Shown here one piece after another: positions 6,182 to 15,142 of a stretch of 21,622 bases of DNA (positions are counted from its first letter, which is position 1; the number at the start of each line of letters is the position of its first letter). The stretch is from the NCBI GenBank assembly GCA_030698575.1, contig JAUYMQ010000169.1:1-21622 (forward strand), read 5' to 3'. The notes beneath the pieces were generated by a model. The model worked only from the letters and a program-made list of their open reading frames with translations. It was not told the DNA's origin and made no database searches. Source of the stretch: Deltaproteobacteria bacterium (lineage in GTDB: Bacteria; JAUYMQ01). Both the position numbers and the translations under genes were made by a program.

Positions 6182-8398
6182 ATGCACCCGAGATCACGCC
6201 GCACGCACACCGCTGTCCTGGTTCGCCTCGTCGTCTGCGCGCTCTTCCTGGGCGTCGCTCCCTTCGCGTTTCCGGTCTCCGTCGAGGCGAGACAGCGCGT
6301 GGAGATTCCCGATCGGCTGATCCTGCAGGTCCGTCCCGGCGCGCTGGCGGCCGACGTGCAGGGGGAGATCAACGGGCAGGGCGGCCGTGTTGTCGGGCGC
6401 AGCGATCAGATCGGGATCCTGGTCGTCGAGATGCCGAAGGGACACGGACCTTCGGCCCGGGCGTTGCTCGCGCGCAGCAAGCGGTTCAAGTTCGTCGAAC
6501 CCGATGCGCTGCTCGAACCCACATTCGTGCCCAACGATCCCAACGTCGCGAACGCCTGGCACCTCGGCGTGATGGATCTCTTCACCGCGTGGAACACGAC
6601 CCAGGGATCGGCCAGCACGCCGATCGCCATTCTCGACAGCGGCGTCGACCCGACGCACCCCGATCTGGCGTCGAAGCTGGTTCCGGGACGGAATACCTAC
6701 GAGAACAACTCGAACACGACCGACCTGACGGGCCACGGCACGAGCGTTGCCGGAAGCGCGGCCGCCATCGGGAACAACGGGCTCGGCGTGGTGGGCGTGG
6801 CCTACGCCAATCCCATCATGCCCATTCGCGTCACCAACGCGAACGGCTGGGGCGTCTCCTCGGCGATCGTGAGCGGTCTCACGTGGGCGGCGGACAACGG
6901 CGCCAGGGTCGCGAACCTCTCCTTCGCGGGAATGCATTCGTCGTCGTCCATCGGCGCCGCGGCCCAGTATTTCAGGAGCAAGGGGGGGATCGTCACCGCG
7001 TCGGCGGGCAACTACGGGACGGATGACGGCATGCCGGAGAACTCGAACATCCTCTCCGTCTCGGCCACCGGAAGCAACGACGTGATCGCCTCCTGGTCGA
7101 GCTTCGGGAGCTACGTCGACGTTTCCGCGCCGGGGTCCGGCATCTGGGCGACGACCAACGGGGGGGGCTACGGAGCGGTTTCGGGAACTTCGTTCTCAGC
7201 GCCGGTCGCAGCGGGCGTGGTGGCGCTCATCTTCGCCGTCAATCCCGCCCTCACGCCCCAGGCAGCCGAACTAATTCTCGAGCAGAGCGCCGATGATCTG
7301 GGAACGGCGGGCTACGACACGAAGTACGGCTGGGGAAGGGTGAACGCCGGCACCGCGGTGTTCAACGCCGGCGGTGGTGTGCCGCCGCCGCCGCCCGATA
7401 CGACGGCGCCCGTGACCACGATCACTGCGCCCGCGCACGGCGCGGTCGTCACCGGAAACGTTGCGATCTCGGCAACGGCGGTCGATGCCGTGGGTGTCAC
7501 CGAGGTCCGCTTCTACGCCGACGGGCAGCTCCTCGCGGTGGACACCACCTCGCCCTACAGCGCGCTCTGGAACAGCGCCGCCACCACGGACGGCGGGCAC
7601 CAGCTCCTCGCCGAGGGTTACGACGCCGCCCAGAACCGGGGGAGTTCGCAGACGGTTTCGGTGAACGTGCAGAACACGGTTCCCGACACCACCCCTCCGT
7701 CCGTGCAGATCAACAACCCCTCAAGCGGCAGCGTGCTCTCCGGAACCGTCCAGATCGCGGCGGCCGGGAGCGACAATGACGCCGTCGCCGAGATCCAGAT
7801 TTATGTCAACGGCGAGATGAGCTGGTCCGGGCCGGGGAGCAGCCTGGTCGTCAACACCGACACCACGGGAACGCCTGACGGGTCCTACCAGCTCCAGGCC
7901 CGGGCGCTCGATCCCGCCGGGAACGTCGGTGTGTCGGGCATGGTGTCGGTGACGGTGTCGAACGCGGCGCCCCCGCCACCTCCACCGCCTCCACCTCCGC
8001 CGCCGCCGCCCGGGGAGCCCACGGTGATTTTCCTCACGCCCCTGGACGGCGACTCGGTGCACCCGCGGAAGCAGACCTTCACGGTGGATGCCTCGAGCCC
8101 GAACGGGGTGAGCTACGTGCAGTTCCTCGTCGACGGGGTAGCGCAGAAGAAGAAAGACACGAGCGCGCCCTACGCACTGCTCTTGGCGACCAGCAAGTGG
8201 AGCGCCGGCACGCATGTCATCACCGCGGTTGCCGTCGACAAAGCGGGACAGATGGCGGAAGCGTCGATCACCATCACACGGCCGCTCTCGCTGAAAGAAA
8301 TCCAGAACGAGCTCAAGAAACAGCAGAAGCTTCTGGAGAAGCTCGCGAAGGAGGCCGCCAAGGCGGCGAAGGAGCAAGAGGAGGCCGGGAGCGGTTAG
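6182..8398 (+). CDS. Secreted subtilisin-like serine protease (S8) with Ig-like repeats
   Basis: The 738-residue protein has a basic N-terminus and a hydrophobic signal segment (about residues 11-35). A short propeptide-like part (about 40-112) follows, then an S8 catalytic domain (about 120-398). The triad is visible: Asp152 (AILDSGVD), His185 (GHGTSVAG) and Ser337 (SGTSFSAP), with oxyanion Asn277 (ASAGN). After it come two Ig-like repeats starting PDTTAPVTTI and PDTTPPSVQI, a run of 14 prolines, a third Ig-like repeat, and a Lys/Glu/Ala-rich helical tail beginning SLKEIQNELKKQQK. It probably degrades extracellular protein or processes surface proteins. No sorting signal is seen at the C-terminus. 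The start has a strong GGAGAGGG Shine-Dalgarno sequence. The gene is monocistronic, with an intrinsic terminator 25 bp after the stop. Confidence 0.9.
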   Translation: MHPRSRRTHTAVLVRLVVCALFLGVAPFAFPVSVEARQRVEIPDRLILQVRPGALAADVQGEINGQGGRVVGRSDQIGILVVEMPKGHGPSARALLARSKRFKFVEPDALLEPTFVPNDPNVANAWHLGVMDLFTAWNTTQGSASTPIAILDSGVDPTHPDLASKLVPGRNTYENNSNTTDLTGHGTSVAGSAAAIGNNGLGVVGVAYANPIMPIRVTNANGWGVSSAIVSGLTWAADNGARVANLSFAGMHSSSSIGAAAQYFRSKGGIVTASAGNYGTDDGMPENSNILSVSATGSNDVIASWSSFGSYVDVSAPGSGIWATTNGGGYGAVSGTSFSAPVAAGVVALIFAVNPALTPQAAELILEQSADDLGTAGYDTKYGWGRVNAGTAVFNAGGGVPPPPPDTTAPVTTITAPAHGAVVTGNVAISATAVDAVGVTEVRFYADGQLLAVDTTSPYSALWNSAATTDGGHQLLAEGYDAAQNRGSSQTVSVNVQNTVPDTTPPSVQINNPSSGSVLSGTVQIAAAGSDNDAVAEIQIYVNGEMSWSGPGSSLVVNTDTTGTPDGSYQLQARALDPAGNVGVSGMVSVTVSNAAPPPPPPPPPPPPPPGEPTVIFLTPLDGDSVHPRKQTFTVDASSPNGVSYVQFLVDGVAQKKKDTSAPYALLLATSKWSAGTHVITAVAVDKAGQMAEASITITRPLSLKEIQNELKKQQKLLEKLAKEAAKAAKEQEEAGSG

Positions 8399-8422
8399 TC
8401 CATCGGAAAGTGTAGGGGGAGG

Positions 8423-8454
8423 GCCCCGGTCCGTCGCGGACCGGGGCTTTTTTT
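8423..8454 (+). terminator. Rho-independent terminator of the subtilase gene
   Basis: A perfect 11-bp stem, GCCCCGGTCCG (8423-8433)/CGGACCGGGGC (8437-8447), with a TCG loop is followed by seven Ts (8448-8454). It ends plus-strand transcription of the protease gene. The minus-strand membrane-protein gene also ends nearby, but the complementary strand lacks a T-run. Confidence 0.93.
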
Positions 8455-8482
8455 CGCGCCGTCACTGGCGCCCGGAGCCGCT

Positions 8483-8926
8483 TCAGGGGAGCAGCGTGTA
8501 CCCCATAACGGCCACCGCAAGGGCGATGATCGCGCCGAGGATCACGCAGAAGGCGTGGTTGGAGTAGTCCTTCGGCTTCAGGTTCTGCCCGCGCAGCAGC
8601 CGCCCACCGTAGTAGGCGCCAAGCCAGAATAGCCCCAGCACGATCGTTCCGAAGTATGCGTGCGCGGTCCGGAACACGGGCTCGTCGCGCACGAAGGCCA
8701 TCGTCGCAATTCCGAGCGCGTAGCCGGTGCTGATGAGGCCGAGAAAGGTGATGGCCACCTTGAGGTGGAGCCGCTGGAGCCGGAGCCGGGCCTCCCGCTC
8801 CCACGGGTGAGCGCGCTCGCGCCCCAGGCGGAGTCCGAGCGAAAGCGCGACGACCATCAGGAGGAGCGACGCCGTCTGCCAGACCGGGTGGAGGTAGAGG
8901 AGGAGGTTGACTGGTTCGCCGCCCAT
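8483..8926 (-). CDS. DUF4079-like four-helix membrane protein
   Basis: The 147-residue protein has four hydrophobic segments (about residues 8-33, 54-79, 87-112 and 121-147). His residues lie near membrane edges in LYLHPVW, LQRLHLK, TAHAYFG and SNHAFC. This pattern resembles DUF4079 proteins, whose conserved His residues recall cytochrome b561-type haem ligands. Haem binding here is inference. The start MGGEPVNLLLYLH at 8926 gives the family-like N-terminus, though no good Shine-Dalgarno sequence precedes it. It begins only 10 nt after the lipoprotein gene stop, so the two are probably one transcript with coupled translation. Function is unknown. Confidence 0.7.
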   Translation of the reverse strand: MGGEPVNLLLYLHPVWQTASLLLMVVALSLGLRLGRERAHPWEREARLRLQRLHLKVAITFLGLISTGYALGIATMAFVRDEPVFRTAHAYFGTIVLGLFWLGAYYGGRLLRGQNLKPKDYSNHAFCVILGAIIALAVAVMGYTLLP

Positions 8927-8936
8927 GGCGCGCGGC

Positions 8937-9359
8937 TTATTGCACGTTGCTGGGTTGCGGGGGCGCGACGCCCGCTGGCAAGGCGCCGGGCGAGGAGAGG
9001 GGAATGGATCCCCGCGACCGTTCGGTTTCATCCGGCGTGGGCGCGGCCGGAACGAGGGGAGGCGCGGTCAGCGCGGGCGCGACGCCCGGAGCCTCGTAAC
9101 CGCCCGGAACCGGGGCAGGCGCCACCGGCGCGAAGGGTTCTACCGTCACCGCGATGGTCTCTTCCTCGATGAAGGCGTCGCTATCGAAGGACTCGAAAAT
9201 CTCCGTCGCGGGCTTGGGCGCGGGCGGTCGCGGACCCGACTCGCTGCTGGTGCAGCCGCCAGGGCCGAAGGCCACCAGCGTCACGAACAGGAGCGCCAGG
9301 GGCGACCCCGGAATCAGCCTGGGGACGAGAGCGTGCCACATCAGGGAACGGCGCATCAT
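8937..9359 (-). CDS. Putative proline-rich lipoprotein of unknown function
   Basis: The 140-residue protein starts with MMRRSLMW and a hydrophobic segment ending GPGGCTSSESG, which looks like a lipoprotein signal with a non-canonical lipobox (PGGC; Gly at -1 fits, Pro at -3 does not). The mature part is low-complexity, rich in Pro and Ala (for example PFAPVAPAPVPGGYEAPGV), with one acidic patch (ESFDSDAFIEEE). No domain is recognised. The start at 9359 is supported by an AGGAGG Shine-Dalgarno sequence nine bases upstream. It is followed 10 nt later by the DUF4079-like gene. Probably a small cell-envelope protein, perhaps a flexible spacer. The gene call is fairly firm; the role is unknown. 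Confidence 0.65.
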   Translation of the reverse strand: MMRRSLMWHALVPRLIPGSPLALLFVTLVAFGPGGCTSSESGPRPPAPKPATEIFESFDSDAFIEEETIAVTVEPFAPVAPAPVPGGYEAPGVAPALTAPPLVPAAPTPDETERSRGSIPLSSPGALPAGVAPPQPSNVQ

Positions 9360-9474
9360 CGGGCGGAACCTCCTTGCTCTCACGGGGCCTCCTGTCGGGC
9401 CTGGCGCCGATCGGACGCCAGAAGCGTCTTTAACAAGAATCGCCGCCCGATACAAAGGGAAAACGGGCTGCCGG

Positions 9475-9548
9475 GGGATTGCTTCGTCGGTTCTTCCAAT
9501 ACCTTCTCGGCCCGCGTTACGCGCGGGACCTCGGGCCTCGCAATGACA
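9475..9548. repeat. Dispersed palindromic repeat, copy b (with insertion)
   Basis: It begins GGGATTGCTTCGTCGG and ends CTCGCAATGACA, the same ends as copies a and c. The middle is expanded with a separate hairpin, CCCGCG (9511-9516)/CGCGGG (9522-9527). It fills the gap between the divergent lipoprotein and TPR genes. Confidence 0.8.
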
Positions 9549-9594
9549 GCCGGGAGGCATGGACGGAAAAGCGGAGCTATGCAATCATGCCTGC

Positions 9595-10197
9595 ATGCGG
9601 CTGGCGATGCACCCGGGGGGGCGCCTTCCTCTCGCCAATCTCCTGATTCCTTTGCTGCTTGCGGCTTCGCTGCCCCTGGCGGGCTGCGCCACGAGCGCCG
9701 ACGAATACTATGCGCTGGGTGTGAACGAACTCGCCGCCGGCCGGTTGAACGATAGTTCCGCTGCCTTCCACCGCACCATCGAACTCCAACCCACGCACGG
9801 TACCGCCTATCTCGGTCTGGGGAAGATCTACCTCGCCGAGGAGAAATGGTCCACCGCCGCCAACGCGCTCCGCGAGGCGGAGCGTATTGATCCATCCCTC
9901 GGAAAAGAAATCGAGCCGCTGCTCATCCAGGCGCTCTACGAGGACGCGCTTTACGAGGTGAAACTCGGCAAGCGGCGCGAGGCCATCCTCTCCTTTGGCG
10001 CGCTTTACGAACGCGCGCCGAACTACCCGGGGCTTCGTGAGGACTATGTCGCCGCCCTTCTGCAGGAGGGGCAGAAAGCGATGATCGAGGATCGGTACAT
10101 CGAGGGCGTGGTCGCTCTCAAAAAGGTCCTCGAGGTGGACCCCGCGAACAGGACGGCGCTCACCTTGCTCAAGCAGGCGCGGTTCTCAGTCCACTAA
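9595..10197 (+). CDS. TPR-repeat lipoprotein
   Basis: The 200-residue protein has a lipoprotein signal ending in the good lipobox LAGC (LLLAASLPLAGCATSA). Tetratricopeptide repeats follow: one around DEYYALGVNELAAGRLNDS, one around GTAYLGLGKIYLAEEKWSTA, and a C-terminal one around GQKAMIEDRYIEGVVALKKV. It is likely anchored in the periplasm or outer membrane as a protein-protein adaptor. The frame is open to an ATG at 9559, but that start lies beside the repeat with a Shine-Dalgarno sequence only one base away. The Met at 9595 gives a standard signal peptide and is preferred, though its own ribosome site is weak. The 3' end overlaps the convergent FecR/DUF6600 gene by 12 bp. Partner unknown. 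Confidence 0.8.
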   Translation: MRLAMHPGGRLPLANLLIPLLLAASLPLAGCATSADEYYALGVNELAAGRLNDSSAAFHRTIELQPTHGTAYLGLGKIYLAEEKWSTAANALREAERIDPSLGKEIEPLLIQALYEDALYEVKLGKRREAILSFGALYERAPNYPGLREDYVAALLQEGQKAMIEDRYIEGVVALKKVLEVDPANRTALTLLKQARFSVH

Positions 10198-12063
10198 CGC
10201 GCCGCCGTCCGATGGCGGCGGGTTTGATGCGCCGCCGTCTTCCTGCGCCGGCTCGCCTGCGCCTCCGGCCGGGCTCGTCCCGCCCGGCGATCCGATCCCC
10301 GAACCCCCCGGGCCCTTCTGTCGCCGCGCGGCGTCCCGCTCGGCGCGCCCCAGCGCCTTCTTCGCCGCGTTCTCCGATCGCCGGCGCTGCCGCTCCCCAT
10401 CCGCCGCCGCCTTCGGCGCGTCCCCGGTCTCCTCGACGGCCGGCGCCGTGACCGGCGCTTCCTCGGTCGTCGCACCTTCGGCGGGCGCCGCTTCTGATCC
10501 CTCTTCGGCGGGCGTCCCCACCTCCGGCGCACCCTCACCGGAAGGGTCTTCCGGCGAGGCCGGATCCACCGCGGGCATCTCGCCCGGTCCCTCACCGCTC
10601 ACCGGCGGCGACGTCCCCGCCGCACCCTCTTCCATTTCCTCGATGTCGTCCACCATTTCCTCGTCGAGGGCGGCCTCGTCAAGGGTGGGAGGTATTTCGG
10701 GCTCAGGCGGAAGCGTGACCCCCGCCTCCCCGGCGCTCTGCAGCACCGCCTCCCCGCGCTCGCCCGCTGCTTCCAGCCCGGCGGCGGCGGCGGCCCCCGC
10801 CGCTTCGTCCGCCTTGCCGTCGCCGGTGTCCGCGGACGGCGCGCCCGCATCTTCCGGCAGCGAGGCCAGAAACTCGTCCGGGCTATCCTCCACTTGCGCA
10901 TTCTCCGGCACGGGCTGGTCGTCCACGGGCGAGGCGGCCTGTCCCGCGCGGAGAACACCGGCCGGCAGAAAAACAAACGGCGATTTCGCGCCGTCTGGCC
11001 CGACCGGCTTTCCCGATGGACCGAGCGGCGCCCAGCCGATGTAGTTGCCCGACCGGATCCAGCCGACGCGCCCCGGGCTGTAGGTGCGGCCCGGCTTCCA
11101 GATCCATCCGTGCCCCGCCAGGTAGGCCCAGGCGCCGTAGTGCGACGTCGTGTGCCCCCAGGACTCGGTGGGGATCCAGGTCCAGGGGCCCCCCCCAGGC
11201 ATCCGGCGCCACTGCCCGGCGCGGAAAGGGGCCCAGCCTCGCCCGGCGTCCCGCGGCTTCCAGCCATAGGTCCGCCAGGCGGGGACGTAGACCCAGGTGC
11301 CGCGTGTATCCAGATCCCAGAGCCCCACGATGACGTGCGGGAAGTGGCGCGGCGGCCGGTAGCCGAAAACACCGGTGTAGCGATCGATCACCTGGCGGTC
11401 GAAGGGGTCGTAGTCGCCGGGCCGGTAGCTGGTCTCGCGCGAAGCGAACCCGCCCGTCCCGATGAGGATGGCCTCGCCCGGATCGAGATGTCGCCCGCCG
11501 CCGCCCGCGCGCACCCGCGCCCGGCCGCGTAGCACCATGGCCCGCACGACGCCGTCGGCGAAGCGGTCGAGCCGGTAGCTTCCCCGATCGCCGAGAAGGA
11601 GGCTGCCGCCCTCCCAGGCCACCCGCACACGTTCGTAGGCGGTTCGCGGATTGAGTAGAACGATGTAGATGGCGCCGTGGTGAAGTCGCAGTTGGGGCCC
11701 GCGGGCGGCGTTCGTCACCTCGAGCCGGGTCCCGTGATCGAGATCGACGAGGACGCCGCCGCGGAAATCGAGCGTCAGTTCGCCCGAGGCTCCGGTGACG
11801 TAGGTGTCACCCCGCTCAACCGGGAAGTTCTGCTCCGCGTAGCGCCAGCGCTCATCGCGCGCGCCCAGATAGAGCGCGTCGCCGAGCACCCGGGCCACTC
11901 GCGCGTCCGCGTCTGGCGGCTCGATTTCGGGCGTTAGCGCCGAGGCAGCGGTCGGCTCGATTTCGGGCGTCAGCGCCGAGACGGCGGTCGGCAAGCCGGA
12001 AAGCAGGAGCGTCAGAAACAGGACAACGGATAAAACTGGCCGGGAGACCTGGAACTTCGACAT
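10186..12063 (-). CDS. FecR-domain, Trp-rich (DUF6600-type) exported protein
   Basis: The 625-residue protein has a signal peptide (residues 1-30, VVLFLTLLLSGLPTAVSA). A FecR-like beta domain follows (about 50-200; ERGDTYVTGASGELTLDFRG and LDPGEAILIG). Next is a tryptophan-rich region of the DUF6600 type (about 215-355), with repeats such as GTWVYVPAWRTYGWKP and GAWAYLAGHGWIWKPG. The last ~270 residues are acidic, Pro/Ala/Gly-rich and probably disordered, ending in a basic patch (RQRRRSENAAKKALGRAE). The start at 12063 has an AGGAG Shine-Dalgarno sequence; upstream in-frame codons lack export features. A 12-residue tandem repeat lies just after the signal peptide. It is last in the galU-mreB run, 22 nt after a small gene. 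Members usually occur in the cell envelope; the molecular role is unknown. Confidence 0.8.
   Translation of the reverse strand: MSKFQVSRPVLSVVLFLTLLLSGLPTAVSALTPEIEPTAASALTPEIEPPDADARVARVLGDALYLGARDERWRYAEQNFPVERGDTYVTGASGELTLDFRGGVLVDLDHGTRLEVTNAARGPQLRLHHGAIYIVLLNPRTAYERVRVAWEGGSLLLGDRGSYRLDRFADGVVRAMVLRGRARVRAGGGGRHLDPGEAILIGTGGFASRETSYRPGDYDPFDRQVIDRYTGVFGYRPPRHFPHVIVGLWDLDTRGTWVYVPAWRTYGWKPRDAGRGWAPFRAGQWRRMPGGGPWTWIPTESWGHTTSHYGAWAYLAGHGWIWKPGRTYSPGRVGWIRSGNYIGWAPLGPSGKPVGPDGAKSPFVFLPAGVLRAGQAASPVDDQPVPENAQVEDSPDEFLASLPEDAGAPSADTGDGKADEAAGAAAAAGLEAAGERGEAVLQSAGEAGVTLPPEPEIPPTLDEAALDEEMVDDIEEMEEGAAGTSPPVSGEGPGEMPAVDPASPEDPSGEGAPEVGTPAEEGSEAAPAEGATTEEAPVTAPAVEETGDAPKAAADGERQRRRSENAAKKALGRAERDAARRQKGPGGSGIGSPGGTSPAGGAGEPAQEDGGASNPPPSDGGALVD
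11917..11988 (-). repeat. 36-bp tandem repeat (two copies) inside the FecR/DUF6600 gene
   Basis: Units 11917-11952 and 11953-11988 match at 33 of 36 bases and encode TAVSALTPEIEP followed by TAASALTPEIEP at the signal-peptide cleavage region. Because the unit is a multiple of three, gain or loss of copies keeps the frame. Confidence 0.9.
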
Positions 12064-12085
12064 GCAACGCTCCTGTGCCGGGGCG

Positions 12086-12391
12086 CTAGAGACGGCGGAT
12101 CGTGACCCAGAGGTAGTGGGTGTTCTCGATGCTCCCCGATCGCACGCGTTCAAATCCGTAACGGCGGTCTTCCTGCCGGCCGCTCTCGATGATTTGCTCG
12201 AGCGCCTTGGCCTTTCGCTCGGGATCCTGGGCGCTTCCGCCGTGGATTGTCACGCAGACCGACTCCTTCGCCTCGAGCAAATTCAAGAGCGTGGCCGAGA
12301 GTGTGAACAGCTTGTGGATCCCCTCACTCGAATCGATCGAGAAGTAGGGCATGTCGATCTTGTCCAGCTCGAGCTTGTATTCGATTCTCAT
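12086..12391 (-). CDS. Small conserved-looking protein of unknown function
   Basis: The 101-residue protein begins MRIEYKLELDKIDMPYFSID and ends THYLWVTIRRL. It contains alternating polar and hydrophobic stretches (probable beta strands at both ends) and a central helix-like segment, KLFTLSATLLNLLEAKESV. There is no signal peptide or membrane segment, so it is probably cytoplasmic. No family is recognised. It is a real gene by context: its ATG overlaps the stop of the acyl-CoA synthetase gene (ATGA), it is followed after 22 nt by the FecR/DUF6600 gene, and its amino-acid make-up is that of a folded protein. It may be functionally tied to the acyl-CoA synthetase through translational coupling. 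Confidence 0.7.
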   Translation of the reverse strand: MRIEYKLELDKIDMPYFSIDSSEGIHKLFTLSATLLNLLEAKESVCVTIHGGSAQDPERKAKALEQIIESGRQEDRRYGFERVRSGSIENTHYLWVTIRRL

Positions 12392-14016
12392 TTTCGGGAC
12401 TCCTGTAGCCTCAGATCCTTGCGCTTGATCTTCCCCGATTGCGTCTTCGGGAGGGCGGTCACGAATTCTATCAGGCGCGGCGTCTTGAAGGGGGCCGCCT
12501 GCTCGCGGCAGTGTTTTCGCAGCTCTTCGGCCAACGCCTCCGACCCCGCCTCGCCCTCCTTCAGCAGCACGAAGGCCTTGAGCACGTTCCCGCGAACCGG
12601 GTCCGGGCTCGCAACCGCGGCCGCTTCGAGCACGGCCGGGTGCGAGAGCAGGATGTTCTCCACCTCGAAGGGGCTCACGCGGTAGCCGCTTACCTTGATG
12701 ACGTCGTCCGCCCGCCCCTGAAACCAGAGATAGCCGTCCTCGTCCTCGACGAGCACGTCGCCGCTCACGTACCAGTCGCCGCGCAGGATCTCCGACGTCT
12801 TGTCCGGCTTCCCCCAGTACCCCTCCATGATCCCGGGGTGGTCTTCCCGGCGGAGGCAGAGAACCCCCGGCTCACCACGCGGAACCGGCCTGAGTTCATC
12901 GTCGAGCAGCGCCAGGCGAAGGCCCGGCCCGGGCTTGCCGCAGGAACCCGGCCGGAGCGCCTCCCCCACTCGGTTGAAGTTGTACACCATGCACTCGCTC
13001 ATGCCGATCCCGTCGATCGGCGTGATTCCGAAGCGCGTCTGGAGCGCTGCGAGCGTGTCCGCCGGCAACGCCTCGCCGGCGCTAACGGCGTGGCGCAGCG
13101 AGCGGAGGTCGTAGCGCGCTTCGGCGTCCTTCACGGTGAGGAGCATGCGGTACACCGTGGGCGCGGCGGTGAACATCGAGATCCGGTAGCGCTCGATCTG
13201 CGGGAACCAGACCTCGGGGCGGAATGGCCCCTCGGTCTCGTGGTACATGTGCAGCGCGCACCCCACGCGAAGCGCAAGGAGGAAGGTCGCGACCGGAAGC
13301 ATCCAGCCGATCTCGCTCGGGCAGGAGACAACGTCCTCCGGCCTGAAGTCGTACCACCACCGGACCACGTTGTCGTAGGAGGCCGGGTAGCGCTGGTAGT
13401 GCGTGACACCCTTGGGGTCTCCGGTCGTTCCGCTCGTGTAGGCGATGAAGGCCAGATCGTCGTGGCGCGTGGCGACGGGCGGAAACTCGCGGGAGGCCGC
13501 GGCGAGGGATTGCTCGAAATCGATGGCGTCAGGCGGCGCGGGGGCGCCGAGGTAGGGAACCACCATCACGTGATCGAGGGTCGGGCATTCGGATCCTATG
13601 TGCGCGACCTCGGGATAGAGCTGCGGCGTGGTCACCACGAGCCGGGCGCCGGCGTCGCGGACCCGGTATGCGATCTCCTTCTCCTTGAAAAGCGTGCTCG
13701 TGGGGATGTAGAGCGCGCCGCGCTTGTTGGCGCCGAGCGCGGACACGAGGAACTCGGGGATGTTGGGAACGCGAAGCAGGATGCGATCGCCGCGCTCGAT
13801 GCCGAGCCCGGCGATGACGTTGGCAAAGCGGCTAGATTGATCGGCGAGATCCTGGTAGGTGAGCACGCGGCGCGCCCCGGCGCCGTTTTCCCAGTAAAGC
13901 GCCACCCGGTGCCCAAGACCTCGGGCGCAGACGGCGTCGGAGAGATCGCGGCCCGCGTTGTAGTCCTCGGGGATGCCGCGCCAGAGGCTGTAGCCCTCGG
14001 GGATCCCCGCCGCCAT
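12388..14016 (-). CDS. AMP-forming acyl-CoA synthetase (medium-chain/benzoate-CoA ligase type)
   Basis: This is an adenylate-forming ligase of 542 residues, the usual full length. Its ATP-binding motif is YTSGTTGDPKGVTH, the adenine-binding segment is DGIGMSE, the hinge is GRADDVIKVSGYRVSPFEVE, and the catalytic Lys is in PKTQSGKIKRKDLR. Such enzymes activate a carboxylic acid with ATP and load it onto CoA. Overall features resemble the medium-chain acyl/benzoate-CoA ligase group, but the acid is not predictable. The ATG at 14016 has GAGGA three bases upstream; a GTG at 14025 is an alternative start. It lies about 4-13 nt after mreB and overlaps the next small gene by ATGA, so it is in the mreB operon. 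A link to membrane lipid or envelope metabolism is possible but inferred. Confidence 0.9.
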   Translation of the reverse strand: MAAGIPEGYSLWRGIPEDYNAGRDLSDAVCARGLGHRVALYWENGAGARRVLTYQDLADQSSRFANVIAGLGIERGDRILLRVPNIPEFLVSALGANKRGALYIPTSTLFKEKEIAYRVRDAGARLVVTTPQLYPEVAHIGSECPTLDHVMVVPYLGAPAPPDAIDFEQSLAAASREFPPVATRHDDLAFIAYTSGTTGDPKGVTHYQRYPASYDNVVRWWYDFRPEDVVSCPSEIGWMLPVATFLLALRVGCALHMYHETEGPFRPEVWFPQIERYRISMFTAAPTVYRMLLTVKDAEARYDLRSLRHAVSAGEALPADTLAALQTRFGITPIDGIGMSECMVYNFNRVGEALRPGSCGKPGPGLRLALLDDELRPVPRGEPGVLCLRREDHPGIMEGYWGKPDKTSEILRGDWYVSGDVLVEDEDGYLWFQGRADDVIKVSGYRVSPFEVENILLSHPAVLEAAAVASPDPVRGNVLKAFVLLKEGEAGSEALAEELRKHCREQAAPFKTPRLIEFVTALPKTQSGKIKRKDLRLQESRK

Positions 14017-14029
14017 GGTCCTCACGGTG

Positions 14030-15142
<1,113 letters not shown>

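Noticed and set aside
5839-7026. Plus-strand open frame of about 395 codons before and inside the subtilase gene
   Set aside because: It is the wrong frame across the signal peptide and catalytic domain of the protease; its composition is Arg-rich and non-protein-like.
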